Assembly (NCBI GenBank): GCA_900119535.1
Contig: FPJT01000005.1
Span: 124,001 to 188,000 of the forward strand
DNA length: 64,000 nt
Source: Ruminococcus sp. XPD3002
GTDB taxonomy: Bacteria > Bacillota > Clostridia > Oscillospirales > Ruminococcaceae
Reading direction: 5' to 3'
In this document: positions 16,301 to 23,221 of the stretch, one piece after another
Position numbering within the stretch: the stretch's first letter is position 1
How the letters are laid out: every line of letters starts with the position of its first letter
Program-made: the position numbers and the translations under genes
The notes under the pieces: generated by a model
The model's database searches: none
What the model was told of the DNA's origin: nothing
What the model saw: only the letters and a program-made list of their open reading frames with translations

Positions 16301-19235
16301 GATTCTGCTCATATTGACTAAGAAACAGCTTCATTCCGGCGATATATGCTTTCAGCGTTTTCGGATCGGTCAGCGCTGCTTTTACCTTTGCCTCACATTC
16401 CGGGAAACCGCCCTCCGTCATTTCCTTCGGGAGAAAGAAGTCGCCCTCTACATCCCGTTCCAGAAACAGCAGCCGCTCCGAAATATCTTGAAGCTCATAA
16501 TCTGCTGCACGGTCTATTTTATCCTGTTCGCAATATTCACCTTCACGCAGCATTTTACTGATACGCTCCGCCGCCTGTTCCCATGTGATATGAGTGTTTT
16601 TGCCTTCCGGGAAAGCGGTATTGCTGATCGCTGCTGTAATACCGTTTTTATCAAACCACGCTGCCACGAGGGAAGCGCTGCTGTAATCAGGCGGAGAATA
16701 CTTGTATCCACGACCGCCTGTGCCGAACTCCCTGCGGAGAAATTCCGCATTCTCAGCAGCAGACTTGTTCTTCTGAAACCAAGCTACAATGCGCTCGATT
16801 GATTTTGTATCGTTGCTTCCTGCACGGAGAACGTGATCAATCATTTCCGAAGTCGGCGCTGTCAAAGATACAGAGACCGTTTTCTTTTTGGGGCGCTCTT
16901 TCTTTTCCGTCTTTTCGATTGGTACAGGCTCGCCAAACAGCGTGAGCTGAATATCTCCTGATTCCGGTTCAGGTGCTTCTGCTGCCGGTCCAGTAAATAC
17001 CGGTGCTTCGATCTCACGGCTCTGCGGGATAAACTCAAAGCCGAGCTTTGTCAGCTTTTCCTGCCATTTGCCGTAGATGTTCTGCACATTGTCAGGAGCG
17101 CTTTTCTCGCTGTTGGATAAGCGGATAGAATAGTCGCTTTTTATTACGACTGTCCATATCTCGCCGTCCAGACGAATCTGATCGCCGGCATCAAGGTCAT
17201 CAGCATAATAGCCGTTTCGGTCATGTGTAACCGGAGCACGGAACAGCTCAAACTGTTCTAAATCATAAGCCTGCTGACTTGTAAACTGAATCGGTCTGCC
17301 TTTGTAATTGAGATATGGTGTATGATCATCAGTCCGCAGCACTTCAGTTTCAAATAGATTATCACCGATACTGCAATCTGCTGTAACAACACCATCATTT
17401 TCATTGAAGCTGTAAATAACAAGCTGATTCCTGTCAGCGTTTTTTGTGCTGCGCTGTAATGCAGGCTCTTTGAGATAGCGGTTTTCTTCGATCAGCTTTG
17501 CGATATATGCCGCTACAAAGTCCCATGTCAGACCGGCTTCCTTTGTACGGGAAAGATAACTGCTGCCCTCCCATACCATCAAACCGTTTTCTGCTGTCTT
17601 ATAGCCGACCCGGGTACTGCCGATGTTCATTTCACAGTATTCCGTATTATATGCTGTTTTCAGAAATGCAATGCGGTCGTTTTCATCATGATTATCAGCG
17701 AAATATGCTGCGATCTCGCCGCATTTTCTGTTAAAAAACTGATCCTCTGTCAGAATGCCAGCAATGATACTTTCATCTGTCAGCAGCGGCAGATTTCCGG
17801 AAATAAGCGGAAAGTTGTTGACGATCACCGGCTCAGTTTCTTCTGCTGTCACAGGCTCAGGCTGCACCGGTATATCTGTTTCAGTGTGCTTATCCGGCTC
17901 TGCGGCAGACACCGCCTGTTCCGGCTCATCATGTGCGATCTGCTCCTTTTCGCGATTGAGCATCGCCACCATCATGATCTCACGAATCTCCTGCGCCTGT
18001 GCAGGGGAGAATTTATCTGCATGGAAGCGGTTGAAAAATGTGATCTCATCTATTTTGAGGTCTGCGCCGTCAGTAAAGGCAAGACCTGCCATCTCATAGC
18101 TGTCAAGACGCCGGTTAAAATCGGCATGGAGATAACGTTCTTTCAGGTATGCGACTGTCAGCTCAGAGTCCGGAACACGATCTCCTCCATGATGATATGC
18201 TCCAGTTTCAGCAGACGTGTTTTCTCCCACTGCTGCATCTGAACGAAGTCTGTCGGTCGGGGATTCTCCCTGCGATACTGTTCGTCCAGCACTGCCCAGC
18301 GGTTCTCCGCCTGCCTGTCGATCTCTCTCGGAATGATCTGCCACCGGGCTTCCATAACCAGAACTGCTACCTCTGTCGGGTGTTCTGTTTTCATCCACTC
18401 CTGCCACATTCTGCCCCATCTGCCGATCGGTCGGCGCAGGAGCGCCTGTTCCTGCGGACTGTCCGTGTACTGCATTTCGGTCAGGTACTGCCCGGTCGGG
18501 CTCATTTTCATGTTCATGTGCTCTTTCCCTCCGTTTATTTAAGATTTGAAATACCTCACGCTCCACTTCAAGGAGCGAATCCTTTGCCGTTCTCTGCACC
18601 AAGTCGCAGAAGCGGATCAGGTCACGGGTATCGTGAAACATATCTACTGCATTCAGATTCAAGCCGCCGCTGACCTTCATATCACTGTCCAGCTCGCATC
18701 GGCAGGATACCATGAACCGCACCGCTGATACGACTGACTGCTGATATGCCTTTTTCTGTTCATCGGACAGCCCCATCTGTGAGATGATCTCGCTCATATC
18801 TGTGCTGCGGCATTTGAGGTTATCTACAGATACCGCAGCAAGCGTTTCCTGAATTGTTTTGCAGTCTGCGCCGTATTTCTGATTGATCGCCGCTGTCAGG
18901 TCTGATGCAAGGCTTTCGTCCAGTTTCCAGAGGTCAGGGATACGCCTGCCTTCGGTCTGCGTAATGTCAAAGAGGTGCTTGCATTTGCAGTCCTCACCGA
19001 ATACGGCAATACTGTGTTCACCACGATTCACACGCCTGCCGAGCCTGTTCCAGATCTCCAGTGTCGCAACCTTTGTTGCATACGGATTCTGCTGATAGAT
19101 CAAGGCAGCATCCGAAAATGACTGCTTATACATTCCCGCAGAAAACCGCAGAAAGTGCGCCAGTAGCTGCTTGTCGTGCAGCAGACGGTTCGTGACTTCC
19201 GTCCAGTTGTAGAGGACGGTATTGTATCTGCTCAA
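10314..19235 (-). CDS. Giant polyvalent protein: ArdC-like N-terminus, N6-methylase-like and SNF2-like helicase domains
   Basis: A 2973-residue polyvalent protein. Residues 1-230 resemble an ArdC-like domain (GRRVNRGEHSIAVFGE). About 240-360 is a disordered, charged linker that overlaps another gene. Several repeated LPD-type modules follow (about 750-1250). A methylase-like domain begins with KYVGWGGIPQAF (about 1375), has the SAM site NVLEPSMGVGNFFAKMP (about 1455) and the altered catalytic motif IGNVPFGDY (about 1523). An SNF2-type helicase follows: Walker A CVGAGKSFEM (about 2135), DEAHNY (about 2292), motif VI TQQDGRGIRQGN (about 2628). The start is TTG 19235, supported by AAGGAGG seven bases upstream. 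Such proteins are typical of Tn1549-like elements and may modify or remodel incoming DNA. The change from NPP to NVP makes methylase activity uncertain. Confidence 0.88.
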   Translation of the reverse strand: MSRYNTVLYNWTEVTNRLLHDKQLLAHFLRFSAGMYKQSFSDAALIYQQNPYATKVATLEIWNRLGRRVNRGEHSIAVFGEDCKCKHLFDITQTEGRRIPDLWKLDESLASDLTAAINQKYGADCKTIQETLAAVSVDNLKCRSTDMSEIISQMGLSDEQKKAYQQSVVSAVRFMVSCRCELDSDMKVSGGLNLNAVDMFHDTRDLIRFCDLVQRTAKDSLLEVEREVFQILNKRRERAHEHENEPDRAVPDRNAVHGQSAGTGAPAPTDRQMGQNVAGVDENRTPDRGSSSGYGSPVADHSERDRQAGGEPLGSAGRTVSQGESPTDRLRSDAAVGENTSAETGAYHHGGDRVPDSELTVAYLKERYLHADFNRRLDSYEMAGLAFTDGADLKIDEITFFNRFHADKFSPAQAQEIREIMMVAMLNREKEQIAHDEPEQAVSAAEPDKHTETDIPVQPEPVTAEETEPVIVNNFPLISGNLPLLTDESIIAGILTEDQFFNRKCGEIAAYFADNHDENDRIAFLKTAYNTEYCEMNIGSTRVGYKTAENGLMVWEGSSYLSRTKEAGLTWDFVAAYIAKLIEENRYLKEPALQRSTKNADRNQLVIYSFNENDGVVTADCSIGDNLFETEVLRTDDHTPYLNYKGRPIQFTSQQAYDLEQFELFRAPVTHDRNGYYADDLDAGDQIRLDGEIWTVVIKSDYSIRLSNSEKSAPDNVQNIYGKWQEKLTKLGFEFIPQSREIEAPVFTGPAAEAPEPESGDIQLTLFGEPVPIEKTEKKERPKKKTVSVSLTAPTSEMIDHVLRAGSNDTKSIERIVAWFQKNKSAAENAEFLRREFGTGGRGYKYSPPDYSSASLVAAWFDKNGITAAISNTAFPEGKNTHITWEQAAERISKMLREGEYCEQDKIDRAADYELQDISERLLFLERDVEGDFFLPKEMTEGGFPECEAKVKAALTDPKTLKAYIAGMKLFLSQYEQNPDILRMHYHKPKELLQHLEDLLLSRSDFITKPDFNFQPQFFITDDEKDHFLTTHGSGVESGKFRIAEYFAEEHTLPERIQFLKHEYGDGGMGHAGFDEWHDAKGIRITKSPFSADTKCTAFMKWNEVAERIERLIAENKYISQKDIDERIRSAKRDLQRSDDGTFNQYVIERAKKVLQQYGIPLDEVIPKPPENVEQEDTAFMSLADERFVELMNSDEGLNYAIFAPDLSLVDGGVWELDEEIDFRFAAAQILDVSESDLIPVHDYELFRDLVNDDVEVENAPEQLAKLKADSLSNAPDMTPIMETAEVTTPTATAEEPAAEPTVQTPERMTVTKKAEPKTGIPVTYHYNPSDTAPNGAKSRFKANIEAIQTLQRVEAENRYATPEEQSVMAKYVGWGGIPQAFVTDRMAADSYAGNLGELPPTGWETEQKQLLELLSPEEYKAARSSTQTSFYTPPEISDGIYQALSQFGFTGGNVLEPSMGVGNFFAKMPSDMRDSSRLYGVELDSISGRIAQQLYPQDRIQVRGFEQTHFNNNSFDVVIGNVPFGDYRVSDKAYDKHKFKIHDYFAAKSVDKVKPGGVVAIVTSKFTMDKLSEKARRYLAERCDLLGAVRLPDNAFKKNAGTETTTDILFLKKRETLTIEVPDWVHMGQTPDGIPCNQYFVDHPDMVLGTMAWDERMKGKYGEDSRVTTCIGDDTIPLAEQIREAVAKIEGSIETIEAEERQMQEGDVIPADPSVRNYTHTLVDGQLYFRDNEVMLRVQETGKTLDRMMGMHRIRQAAMAVIDAQAASCSDEELAALQRELNAVYDKFRKAYGNITDSVNERCFRQDDDYNTLAALEIVDVEKKTVEKAEIFTKRTIQPEVEITSVETPQEALQVSLDKHGRVDIPYMAELVGCEPEQVISELGTEIFRNPAKIKDDEPFSGYEDASEYLSGNVREKLKIAQDYAKLIDQSFERNVTALQSVIPKDLEADEISVRIGANWIEVEDYNRFFREVCKGDTFFHPVTRTKFGEYKIDGLYQDKSVAATETFGTSRMSSYHIFENLLNQRDIVVRDRVDDEDGKFHYEVNAKETQLAKEKARQMKEAFKSWVWEDIDRRDKYVEKYNYLFNAIRGREYDGSHQTFPGMNPAIKLRAHQENAVLRAKLGGNTLLAHCVGAGKSFEMIAATMEKKRLGLISKACVVVPKHLTLQMASEWMRLYPNAKLLVARPEDFTKDNRQKFIARCVTGDYDAVIMSFTQFERIPMSDEYRKQFMEKELAEVMDALEDVDSSDRVSVKALERQKMRIEEKLEKLMSSKKDNSLCFEKLGFDYLVCDEAHNYKNCYVATKMSNVAGVQTTAAQKSEDMLMKTQYLNDKYGCNNILYSTGTPVSNSMVEFYVMQRYLRPDLLQKAGLETFDDWASTFGEVVSQLEIKPAGNGFQMKNRFSKFVNIPELMQMYKEFADIQTPDMIKLPVPALKTGAPIVVTAKPDDRQKAYMKELAARSERIHNGNVDPHEDNMLRITHEARLLGLDSRCIFRDAEPAPDSKVMMLIDNLEQNYHDTAEQKGVQIVFCDIAINEDDEHFSVYEAIKDELVRRGIPRDEICFAGDAKTDKARADMFEQLRKGEKRFILASTSKLGTGANVQDRICAIHHLDIPWKPADLTQQDGRGIRQGNMFPEVGIYHYLTENTFDAYLMGIITNKAKFISQIMTSKDPVRVSEDVDETVLTYSQMQAIASGNPMIKEKIQLDNDIAVLKTLEAEHKKSVFKMQELAERRLPQQIENYAALLEKASGDLRAFQEQHPDNAEFQIEIDGKTYTDRAEAGAEIEKALIKCSTTGESIRLGKYFGFDLTIEKNQTGFFDSGTVCSICLQGNLKYYAELSLNNNIGNVRRIENLAGIQINAKIKQFSSDLDKAKQDLEDARAAMTKPFERAQELADMQKRLDYVNEQLSMNSDDEPVPVSETHDNIAAEKLPSTIKVGMVSVAVPAAAYSDRPRTTMPQEEQSKPTTHKVKR
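18158..18517 (-). CDS. TnpV-like protein encoded in an alternative frame inside the giant gene
   Basis: A 119-residue frame lying wholly inside the giant gene, +1 relative to it, over residues about 240-360 of the host protein. A strong GGAGGG Shine-Dalgarno sits ten bases before its ATG. The product has PIGRWGRMWQEWMKTEHP, then IIPREIDRQAE, then YRRENPRPTDFVQMQQWEK and a LEHIIMEEIVF tail. The product of 62294-62887, nested in the second giant gene, shares this order (GRMW, then DR/DKRA, RDNPRPT, QW, IDHLVMTEVV). It resembles TnpV-type transposon proteins. The conserved frame, conserved protein and ribosome binding site argue that it is a real overprinted gene. Its function is unknown. Confidence 0.72.
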   Translation of the reverse strand: MNMKMSPTGQYLTEMQYTDSPQEQALLRRPIGRWGRMWQEWMKTEHPTEVAVLVMEARWQIIPREIDRQAENRWAVLDEQYRRENPRPTDFVQMQQWEKTRLLKLEHIIMEEIVFRTLS

Positions 19236-19265
19236 ACTATTTCCTCCTTCCAGTCAAAATAAATG

Positions 19266-19294
19266 TTGCATTTTTGTGAAATTCATGGTATAAT
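19266..19294 (+). promoter_or_regulatory. Promoter of the GNAT-like/small-protein pair
   Basis: TTGCAT (19266-19271), 17-bp spacer, TATAAT (19289-19294), 28 bp before the GNAT-like start codon. It fires against the direction of the element 1 operon, so the pair has its own transcription. Confidence 0.6.
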
Positions 19295-19321
19295 AGGTAT
19301 AAGGAAGGTGACAGTCATACC

Positions 19322-19843
19322 ATGAACATTGAAATTGATAAGCTCACCCCATGTCTTGAGAGAGTCAGTGACAAAGAAATTGTTGATACGACCTTTTCTC
19401 CCGTGACAAAAGCCGAGTTAAAGACTTTGAAAAAATGGCAGTTCAAATGGACTGCGAAAGATTTAGCTGAATGTGAAATATACAAGCTCACTGTTGAAAA
19501 TGATGATCGCATTCAAGGCTTGATCGCTATTCAGGATATGCGTGGAAGTAATGCTGTCTATGTGAAGATCGCAGAAAGCGCTCCGCATAACTTCGGAACA
19601 TCTAAAGAATACATAGGCGTTGGCGGTCACTTGTTTGCAATCGCAGTACAGCGCTCCTATGAGCTTGGTTATGGCGGATTTGTTTACATGGATGCTAAGA
19701 ATACAAGACTTGTCAAGCATTATGCAGAGAGATTGGGAGCAATACACATTGGTCACCCACACCCGTACAGAATGATTATTGATGAAATGGCTGCATACAA
19801 GCTGATTCGCACCTACAATTTTAGGAGGGATTCAAATGTCTGA
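19322..19843 (+). CDS. GNAT-like acetyltransferase, possible toxin of a two-gene module
   Basis: A 173-residue protein on the strand opposite to the surrounding operon, with its own promoter and a GGAAGGTG ribosome binding site. The second half looks like a GNAT fold: a mid-strand DDRIQGLIAIQD, the acetyl-CoA loop region around GVGGHLFAIAVQRSYELGYGG (an unusual form of the Q/R-x-x-G-x-G/A loop), then MDAKNTRLVKHYAERLGAIH, the usual C-terminal ageing of GNATs where residues after the helix contact substrate. It overlaps the next gene by 8 nt. A GNAT followed by a small acidic partner in a mobile element recalls GNAT toxin-antitoxin pairs such as TacAT and AtaRT, but the order and partner family differ. 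The role is inferred. Confidence 0.65.
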   Translation: MNIEIDKLTPCLERVSDKEIVDTTFSPVTKAELKTLKKWQFKWTAKDLAECEIYKLTVENDDRIQGLIAIQDMRGSNAVYVKIAESAPHNFGTSKEYIGVGGHLFAIAVQRSYELGYGGFVYMDAKNTRLVKHYAERLGAIHIGHPHPYRMIIDEMAAYKLIRTYNFRRDSNV

Positions 19844-20033
19844 AAAAGAATTTATGGAAGTCTGTGAGCTTGATAATATCGCTGACGAAGCAGGCGGATT
19901 TGTAGCTTATCATCCGACTGATGAAAATGAAGTGCAGTATGACTATCGTGCTATCATCGAATATTGCAGAAAGCGCGGCATTGAACCGCTTGATATGACA
20001 ATTCGTGAAATGCAGCAGTTTATTGTTGCCTGA
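19836..20033 (+). CDS. Small acidic partner of the GNAT-like protein
   Basis: A 65-residue acidic protein with start ATG overlapping the end of the GNAT-like gene by 8 nt and AGGAGG within that gene's last codons, so the two are translationally coupled. It has an acidic first half (MSEKEFMEVCELDNIADEAG) and a helical second half (YDYRAIIEYCRKRGIEPLDM). No helix-turn-helix or ribbon-helix-helix DNA-binding motif is clear. It could be an antitoxin-like binding partner. Function is not known, and I do not recognise the family with certainty. Confidence 0.6.
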   Translation: MSEKEFMEVCELDNIADEAGGFVAYHPTDENEVQYDYRAIIEYCRKRGIEPLDMTIREMQQFIVA

Positions 20034-20039
20034 ATCTCC

Positions 20040-20072
20040 GGCGCACTGTTAATCAGCAGTGCGCCTTTTCTT
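20040..20072. terminator. Bidirectional terminator between the GNAT pair and topB
   Basis: GGCGCACTG (20040-20048) and CAGTGCGCC (20057-20065) form a 9-bp perfect stem, followed on the plus strand by TTTTCTT. The stop codon of the convergent topB gene lies inside the loop. Confidence 0.75.
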
Positions 20073-22115
20073 ATCGTTCACAAACTCTATCAGCCTGAGA
20101 TTGACATACTGTCCGGTATCCTCCAAAGCGAACACAGCACTATATTTCTTGCCCTTTGAAGATGTGCAGTTTCTCAGCGTGACCTTCCCTGTGCCGAGCA
20201 GCTCTCTGATTTCCGCAGCAGTGTAGCTTCTGCCGATACGCTTATCCTGTCCGAAAATGAAAAATCCGCATTTCTCCTTACCGGCTTCGCAGGAAAAGCC
20301 TTTGCTGTTTTTGCATACCTTTCTGCCGCAGCGAGGACAGATACCGACCGTTACCTTACGGGTAACTGGTATCCGGCTTGTGCGCTGTCGTTCTGCCTGC
20401 ACAATATCTGAAACGGTATTGCCGATCTCACGGAGCAGATCATCAGGCTTTGCTTCGCCGTGTTCAATATCCGAAAGCATTTGTTCCCAATGCGCCGTCA
20501 GCTCTGCTGACTTCACATTCTCCGGCAGTGATGCCGCAAATGCTCTGCCGTAATCGGTCGAAAGCAGCATTTTTTTACTGCGCTCGATATATCCTGCTGA
20601 AATCAGTTCCTCAATGATAGAAGCTCTGGTCGCCGGTGTACCCAAGCCACGCTCCTTGACATAGGTTTTCAGCTCTTTATCCTCGATCAGGCGGTCGATG
20701 TTTTCCATGACCGCAAGCAGACTGCTTTCCGTAAAATGCTTAGGCGGTGTGGTTTCTCCCTCTTTGATCGTCACTTCACCGATGGGGAACGAATCCCCCT
20801 GTCGGTAACTGACAGCCGGTGTTTCCTGCGGCTCCTTTTTATATGTACGCCAGCCGAGCTGCACAGGCGTTTTCACCGTCAGCCTGAAAATAACGCCGTC
20901 CGCATCGAATACATACTTTGTTTCATTGTAGATATACGGCTGATCCAGTACACCGAGAAAGCGCTCAATAACGAGCTTTGCAACATTCTGCTCTGCTTCG
21001 GTCAGCTCTGCCTGTCCGAGCCTGCCGATGATGTTTGTGGGGATCAGAGCATGGTGGTCGGAAACCTTGCTGTTGTTGAATACACGCCCGTCAAGGCTCA
21101 GTCCCTGCGATTCAAGCTGCTGAACACGGCTCTCATCATAGCCTGACAGACATTTCACGATACTGCCGACCAGCGGCTTCATATCATCGGTGAGATAGTT
21201 ACTGTCTGTACGGGGATAGGTGATAAATTTCTGTTCATAGAGCGACTGCGCCGCTTTGAGCGTTGCTGCCGCTGTCATGCCGTAGACCTCATTGGCTTCC
21301 TGCTGCAAGGAGGTCAGGCTGTGCAGCAGCGGACGTTCTTCCTTCTTCTGCTTGGTTTCGGCTGATGTGACAGTTACCGTTTTACCGCTGCACTCTGCCG
21401 CAAGTGCTTCTGCCTGCGCCTTTGTATCGCAGATCGTTTCGCATTCAGCGCCGTTCGGGAGCAGAACCTTGAAAAACGGCTTGCTGACAAATCCGGCGAT
21501 CGCCTTGTCACGTTCTGCGATAATATTCAGGACCGGCGTTTTCACTCTGCCGACCTTGTGAGAATCATCATTGACGATGCTGTAAAGGCGTGAAAGGCTC
21601 ATGCCGTGAATCCAGTCTGCTTTGGCTCTGGTAAATGCCGCCGCAAACAGTTTTTCCATATCTGCGCCGTCACGGAGCGTATTCATGCCCTGACGGATAC
21701 TTTCGTCCGTCATGGAACTGATCCACAGACGCTTTACCGGCTTTTTGCAGCCGAGATAATCATAGATGTAACGAAAGATCGCTTCACCCTCACGTCCAGC
21801 ATCGCAGGCATTGATGACCTCGCTTACATCGTCACGGAACAGCAGCTTTTTGAGCAGTCTGAGCTGCTCGCCATAGCCGTAAAGCGGGTAAAGTCTGAAA
21901 TCCGGCATCATCGGGAGCGATGAAAGCTCCCATTTGTCCCAGCCGTAATCCTCCGGCATTCCGATACCGACGATATGACCGACTGCATTGGTGACGATAT
22001 ATCCGTTTCCCTGATAGTATGACACCTTCCCGTCGCTGATACGTTCATTCGCACCGAGACTGTATGCAATATTCTGCGCAACGGAAGGCTTTTCACAAAG
22101 AATCAGTCTGAGCAT
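20049..22115 (-). CDS. topB: DNA topoisomerase III
   Basis: A 688-residue type IA topoisomerase that relaxes and decatenates DNA through a transient 5'-phosphotyrosine link; conjugative elements commonly carry one. It shows the TOPRIM start (LILCEKPSVAQNIAYSLGA), the acidic triad region (INACDAGREGEAIFRYIY), the catalytic tyrosine in FITYPRTDSNYL (about residue 310), and a C-terminal zinc-ribbon-like part (ICPRCGRKV, then a CGFFIFGQDKR repeat). I start it at ATG 22115, not at the longer in-frame start 22136: AAGGAGG is correctly spaced and the ATG overlaps the stop of the upstream gene as TAATG. Length and motifs are complete. The counterpart in element 2 is only a fragment. Confidence 0.95.
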   Translation of the reverse strand: MLRLILCEKPSVAQNIAYSLGANERISDGKVSYYQGNGYIVTNAVGHIVGIGMPEDYGWDKWELSSLPMMPDFRLYPLYGYGEQLRLLKKLLFRDDVSEVINACDAGREGEAIFRYIYDYLGCKKPVKRLWISSMTDESIRQGMNTLRDGADMEKLFAAAFTRAKADWIHGMSLSRLYSIVNDDSHKVGRVKTPVLNIIAERDKAIAGFVSKPFFKVLLPNGAECETICDTKAQAEALAAECSGKTVTVTSAETKQKKEERPLLHSLTSLQQEANEVYGMTAAATLKAAQSLYEQKFITYPRTDSNYLTDDMKPLVGSIVKCLSGYDESRVQQLESQGLSLDGRVFNNSKVSDHHALIPTNIIGRLGQAELTEAEQNVAKLVIERFLGVLDQPYIYNETKYVFDADGVIFRLTVKTPVQLGWRTYKKEPQETPAVSYRQGDSFPIGEVTIKEGETTPPKHFTESSLLAVMENIDRLIEDKELKTYVKERGLGTPATRASIIEELISAGYIERSKKMLLSTDYGRAFAASLPENVKSAELTAHWEQMLSDIEHGEAKPDDLLREIGNTVSDIVQAERQRTSRIPVTRKVTVGICPRCGRKVCKNSKGFSCEAGKEKCGFFIFGQDKRIGRSYTAAEIRELLGTGKVTLRNCTSSKGKKYSAVFALEDTGQYVNLRLIEFVNDKKRRTAD

Positions 22116-22654
22116 TAAGCTGCCTCCTTTCCGCAATTCTCCTGTGAGCAGAGATTTCGTTTCAGCTTTGCTGCGACCTGCACGGAAAGCTCAATGATAA
22201 ATTCAGCGGCACAGAATCCGTCGAATTTATCTGTTTCGGTACGATAGATCGTTGTAAAATCCCTGTTCGCTGTAATGATATAGTACAGAAGCATGATACG
22301 GTCGTTATTGATGTCATATACCACATCATAGCCGCACTCGATCATAATACCGTCATCTGTATAGTATCTGCTCTGCGGCACCGATGCGAGATGTACGGCA
22401 CGGTTTGTCAGCATTCCGGTTGCTCTGATATGTTCAGGGAAAATCTCATCCATGTACTCATCATAGGTGCAGAAGTGATAGCTGTATACACAGTATTCCT
22501 TCATGTCAGCTTCGGGAATACGGTTCAGCACTTCAAAAGCACCTTCCATAAAATAACCGATCTCCTCGCTGTTCAGGCAGCCGGCAGGTTCATGTGCAAT
22601 ACAAAAATCTGTCAGCTTTGTTTTTAAAACATCAGTCATCATCCTGAATCTCAT
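22115..22654 (-). CDS. Conserved conjugative-element protein, unknown function
   Basis: A 179-residue soluble protein between the DUF4315 gene and topB. The start ATG 22654 has AAAGGAGG six bases upstream and lies inside the 3' end of the DUF4315 gene (23-nt overlap); its stop overlaps the topB start (TAATG). This tight packing shows it belongs to the operon. The sequence has an N-terminal helix (MMTDVLKTKLTDFCIAHEP), a middle region rich in aromatic and acidic residues (EYCVYSYHFCTYDEYMDEIF) and a C-terminal helix. I see no known catalytic motif, and the family is not recognised. Genes in this place in related elements are usually uncharacterised. Confidence 0.7.
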   Translation of the reverse strand: MRFRMMTDVLKTKLTDFCIAHEPAGCLNSEEIGYFMEGAFEVLNRIPEADMKEYCVYSYHFCTYDEYMDEIFPEHIRATGMLTNRAVHLASVPQSRYYTDDGIMIECGYDVVYDINNDRIMLLYYIITANRDFTTIYRTETDKFDGFCAAEFIIELSVQVAAKLKRNLCSQENCGKEAA

Positions 22655-22967
22655 TTGTATCCTCCTTTGCTGCTGCGGCAGGCTTTGCCGCAGGTATGGT
22701 CTGTGTCGTTTTGTCTGTTTCAGCGTTGGCTGAGATCTGACCGCTGGATACAGCATTGCGCAGACTGTCGATATCCAGTCCGCCGTCGTGTATCATACCG
22801 AGCAGAGACTTCATTTTCTCCTTATCCAGTTTAGCAGCGATCTCATCTGCCTTACGTTCCTGTTTGCGGAGAATGTCCCTGTGATAAGCGATCAGATCCT
22901 TAGTACGCTGAATGTTCTCTCTGCATTTCTGCAATTCGTCTGTGAGCTTCTGTTCTTTATTCGCCAT
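22632..22967 (-). CDS. DUF4315-family coiled-coil protein
   Basis: A 111-residue protein with an N-terminal coiled coil of about 55 residues (KLTDELQKCRENIQRTKDLI and onwards), a short GMIHDGGLDIDSLRNAV segment and a low-complexity alanine/acidic tail. This layout, and its place between the VirB4/membrane-protein genes and topB, match DUF4315 proteins of Tn1549-like elements. The role is unknown; a small bridging factor of the mating apparatus is possible. It overlaps both neighbours (11 nt upstream, 23 nt downstream). Confidence 0.75.
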   Translation of the reverse strand: MANKEQKLTDELQKCRENIQRTKDLIAYHRDILRKQERKADEIAAKLDKEKMKSLLGMIHDGGLDIDSLRNAVSSGQISANAETDKTTQTIPAAKPAAAAKEDTNEIQDDD

Positions 22968-23217
22968 TATTTCGCCCCCTTTTAATCCGGTAGATCAGAT
23001 ATGCAATGATAAGCGCTATAAGTGCTGCCCCGTCAGAGAAATGGAAACTGAAACCGAAATCCATTTCCTTGAATGTACCGCTGTGAATACCGGTCACAAG
23101 GCTCATAACGATAAAACCTGCGAGAAAGATCAGCGTAAAGATAAACACTTTATCCTTCTTTGGCTTTTCAGACTTATCGCTGTCCTGTATACGCCTGTGC
23201 TTAAAATAATCGAACAT
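22957..23217 (-). CDS. Small membrane protein of the conjugation operon
   Basis: An 86-residue protein with a basic cytoplasmic N-terminus (MFDYFKHRRIQDSDKSEKPK) and two membrane segments (VFIFTLIFLAGFIVMSLVTG and ALIALIIAYLIYRI). I use ATG 23217, preceded by GGGAGGCTGAC, over the longer in-frame start at 23295, which would lie inside the upstream gene. It overlaps the DUF4315 start by 11 nt. Membrane topology and location suggest a mating-pore accessory subunit; there is no direct evidence. Confidence 0.7.
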   Translation of the reverse strand: MFDYFKHRRIQDSDKSEKPKKDKVFIFTLIFLAGFIVMSLVTGIHSGTFKEMDFGFSFHFSDGAALIALIIAYLIYRIKRGRNNGE

Positions 23218-23221
23218 TATG

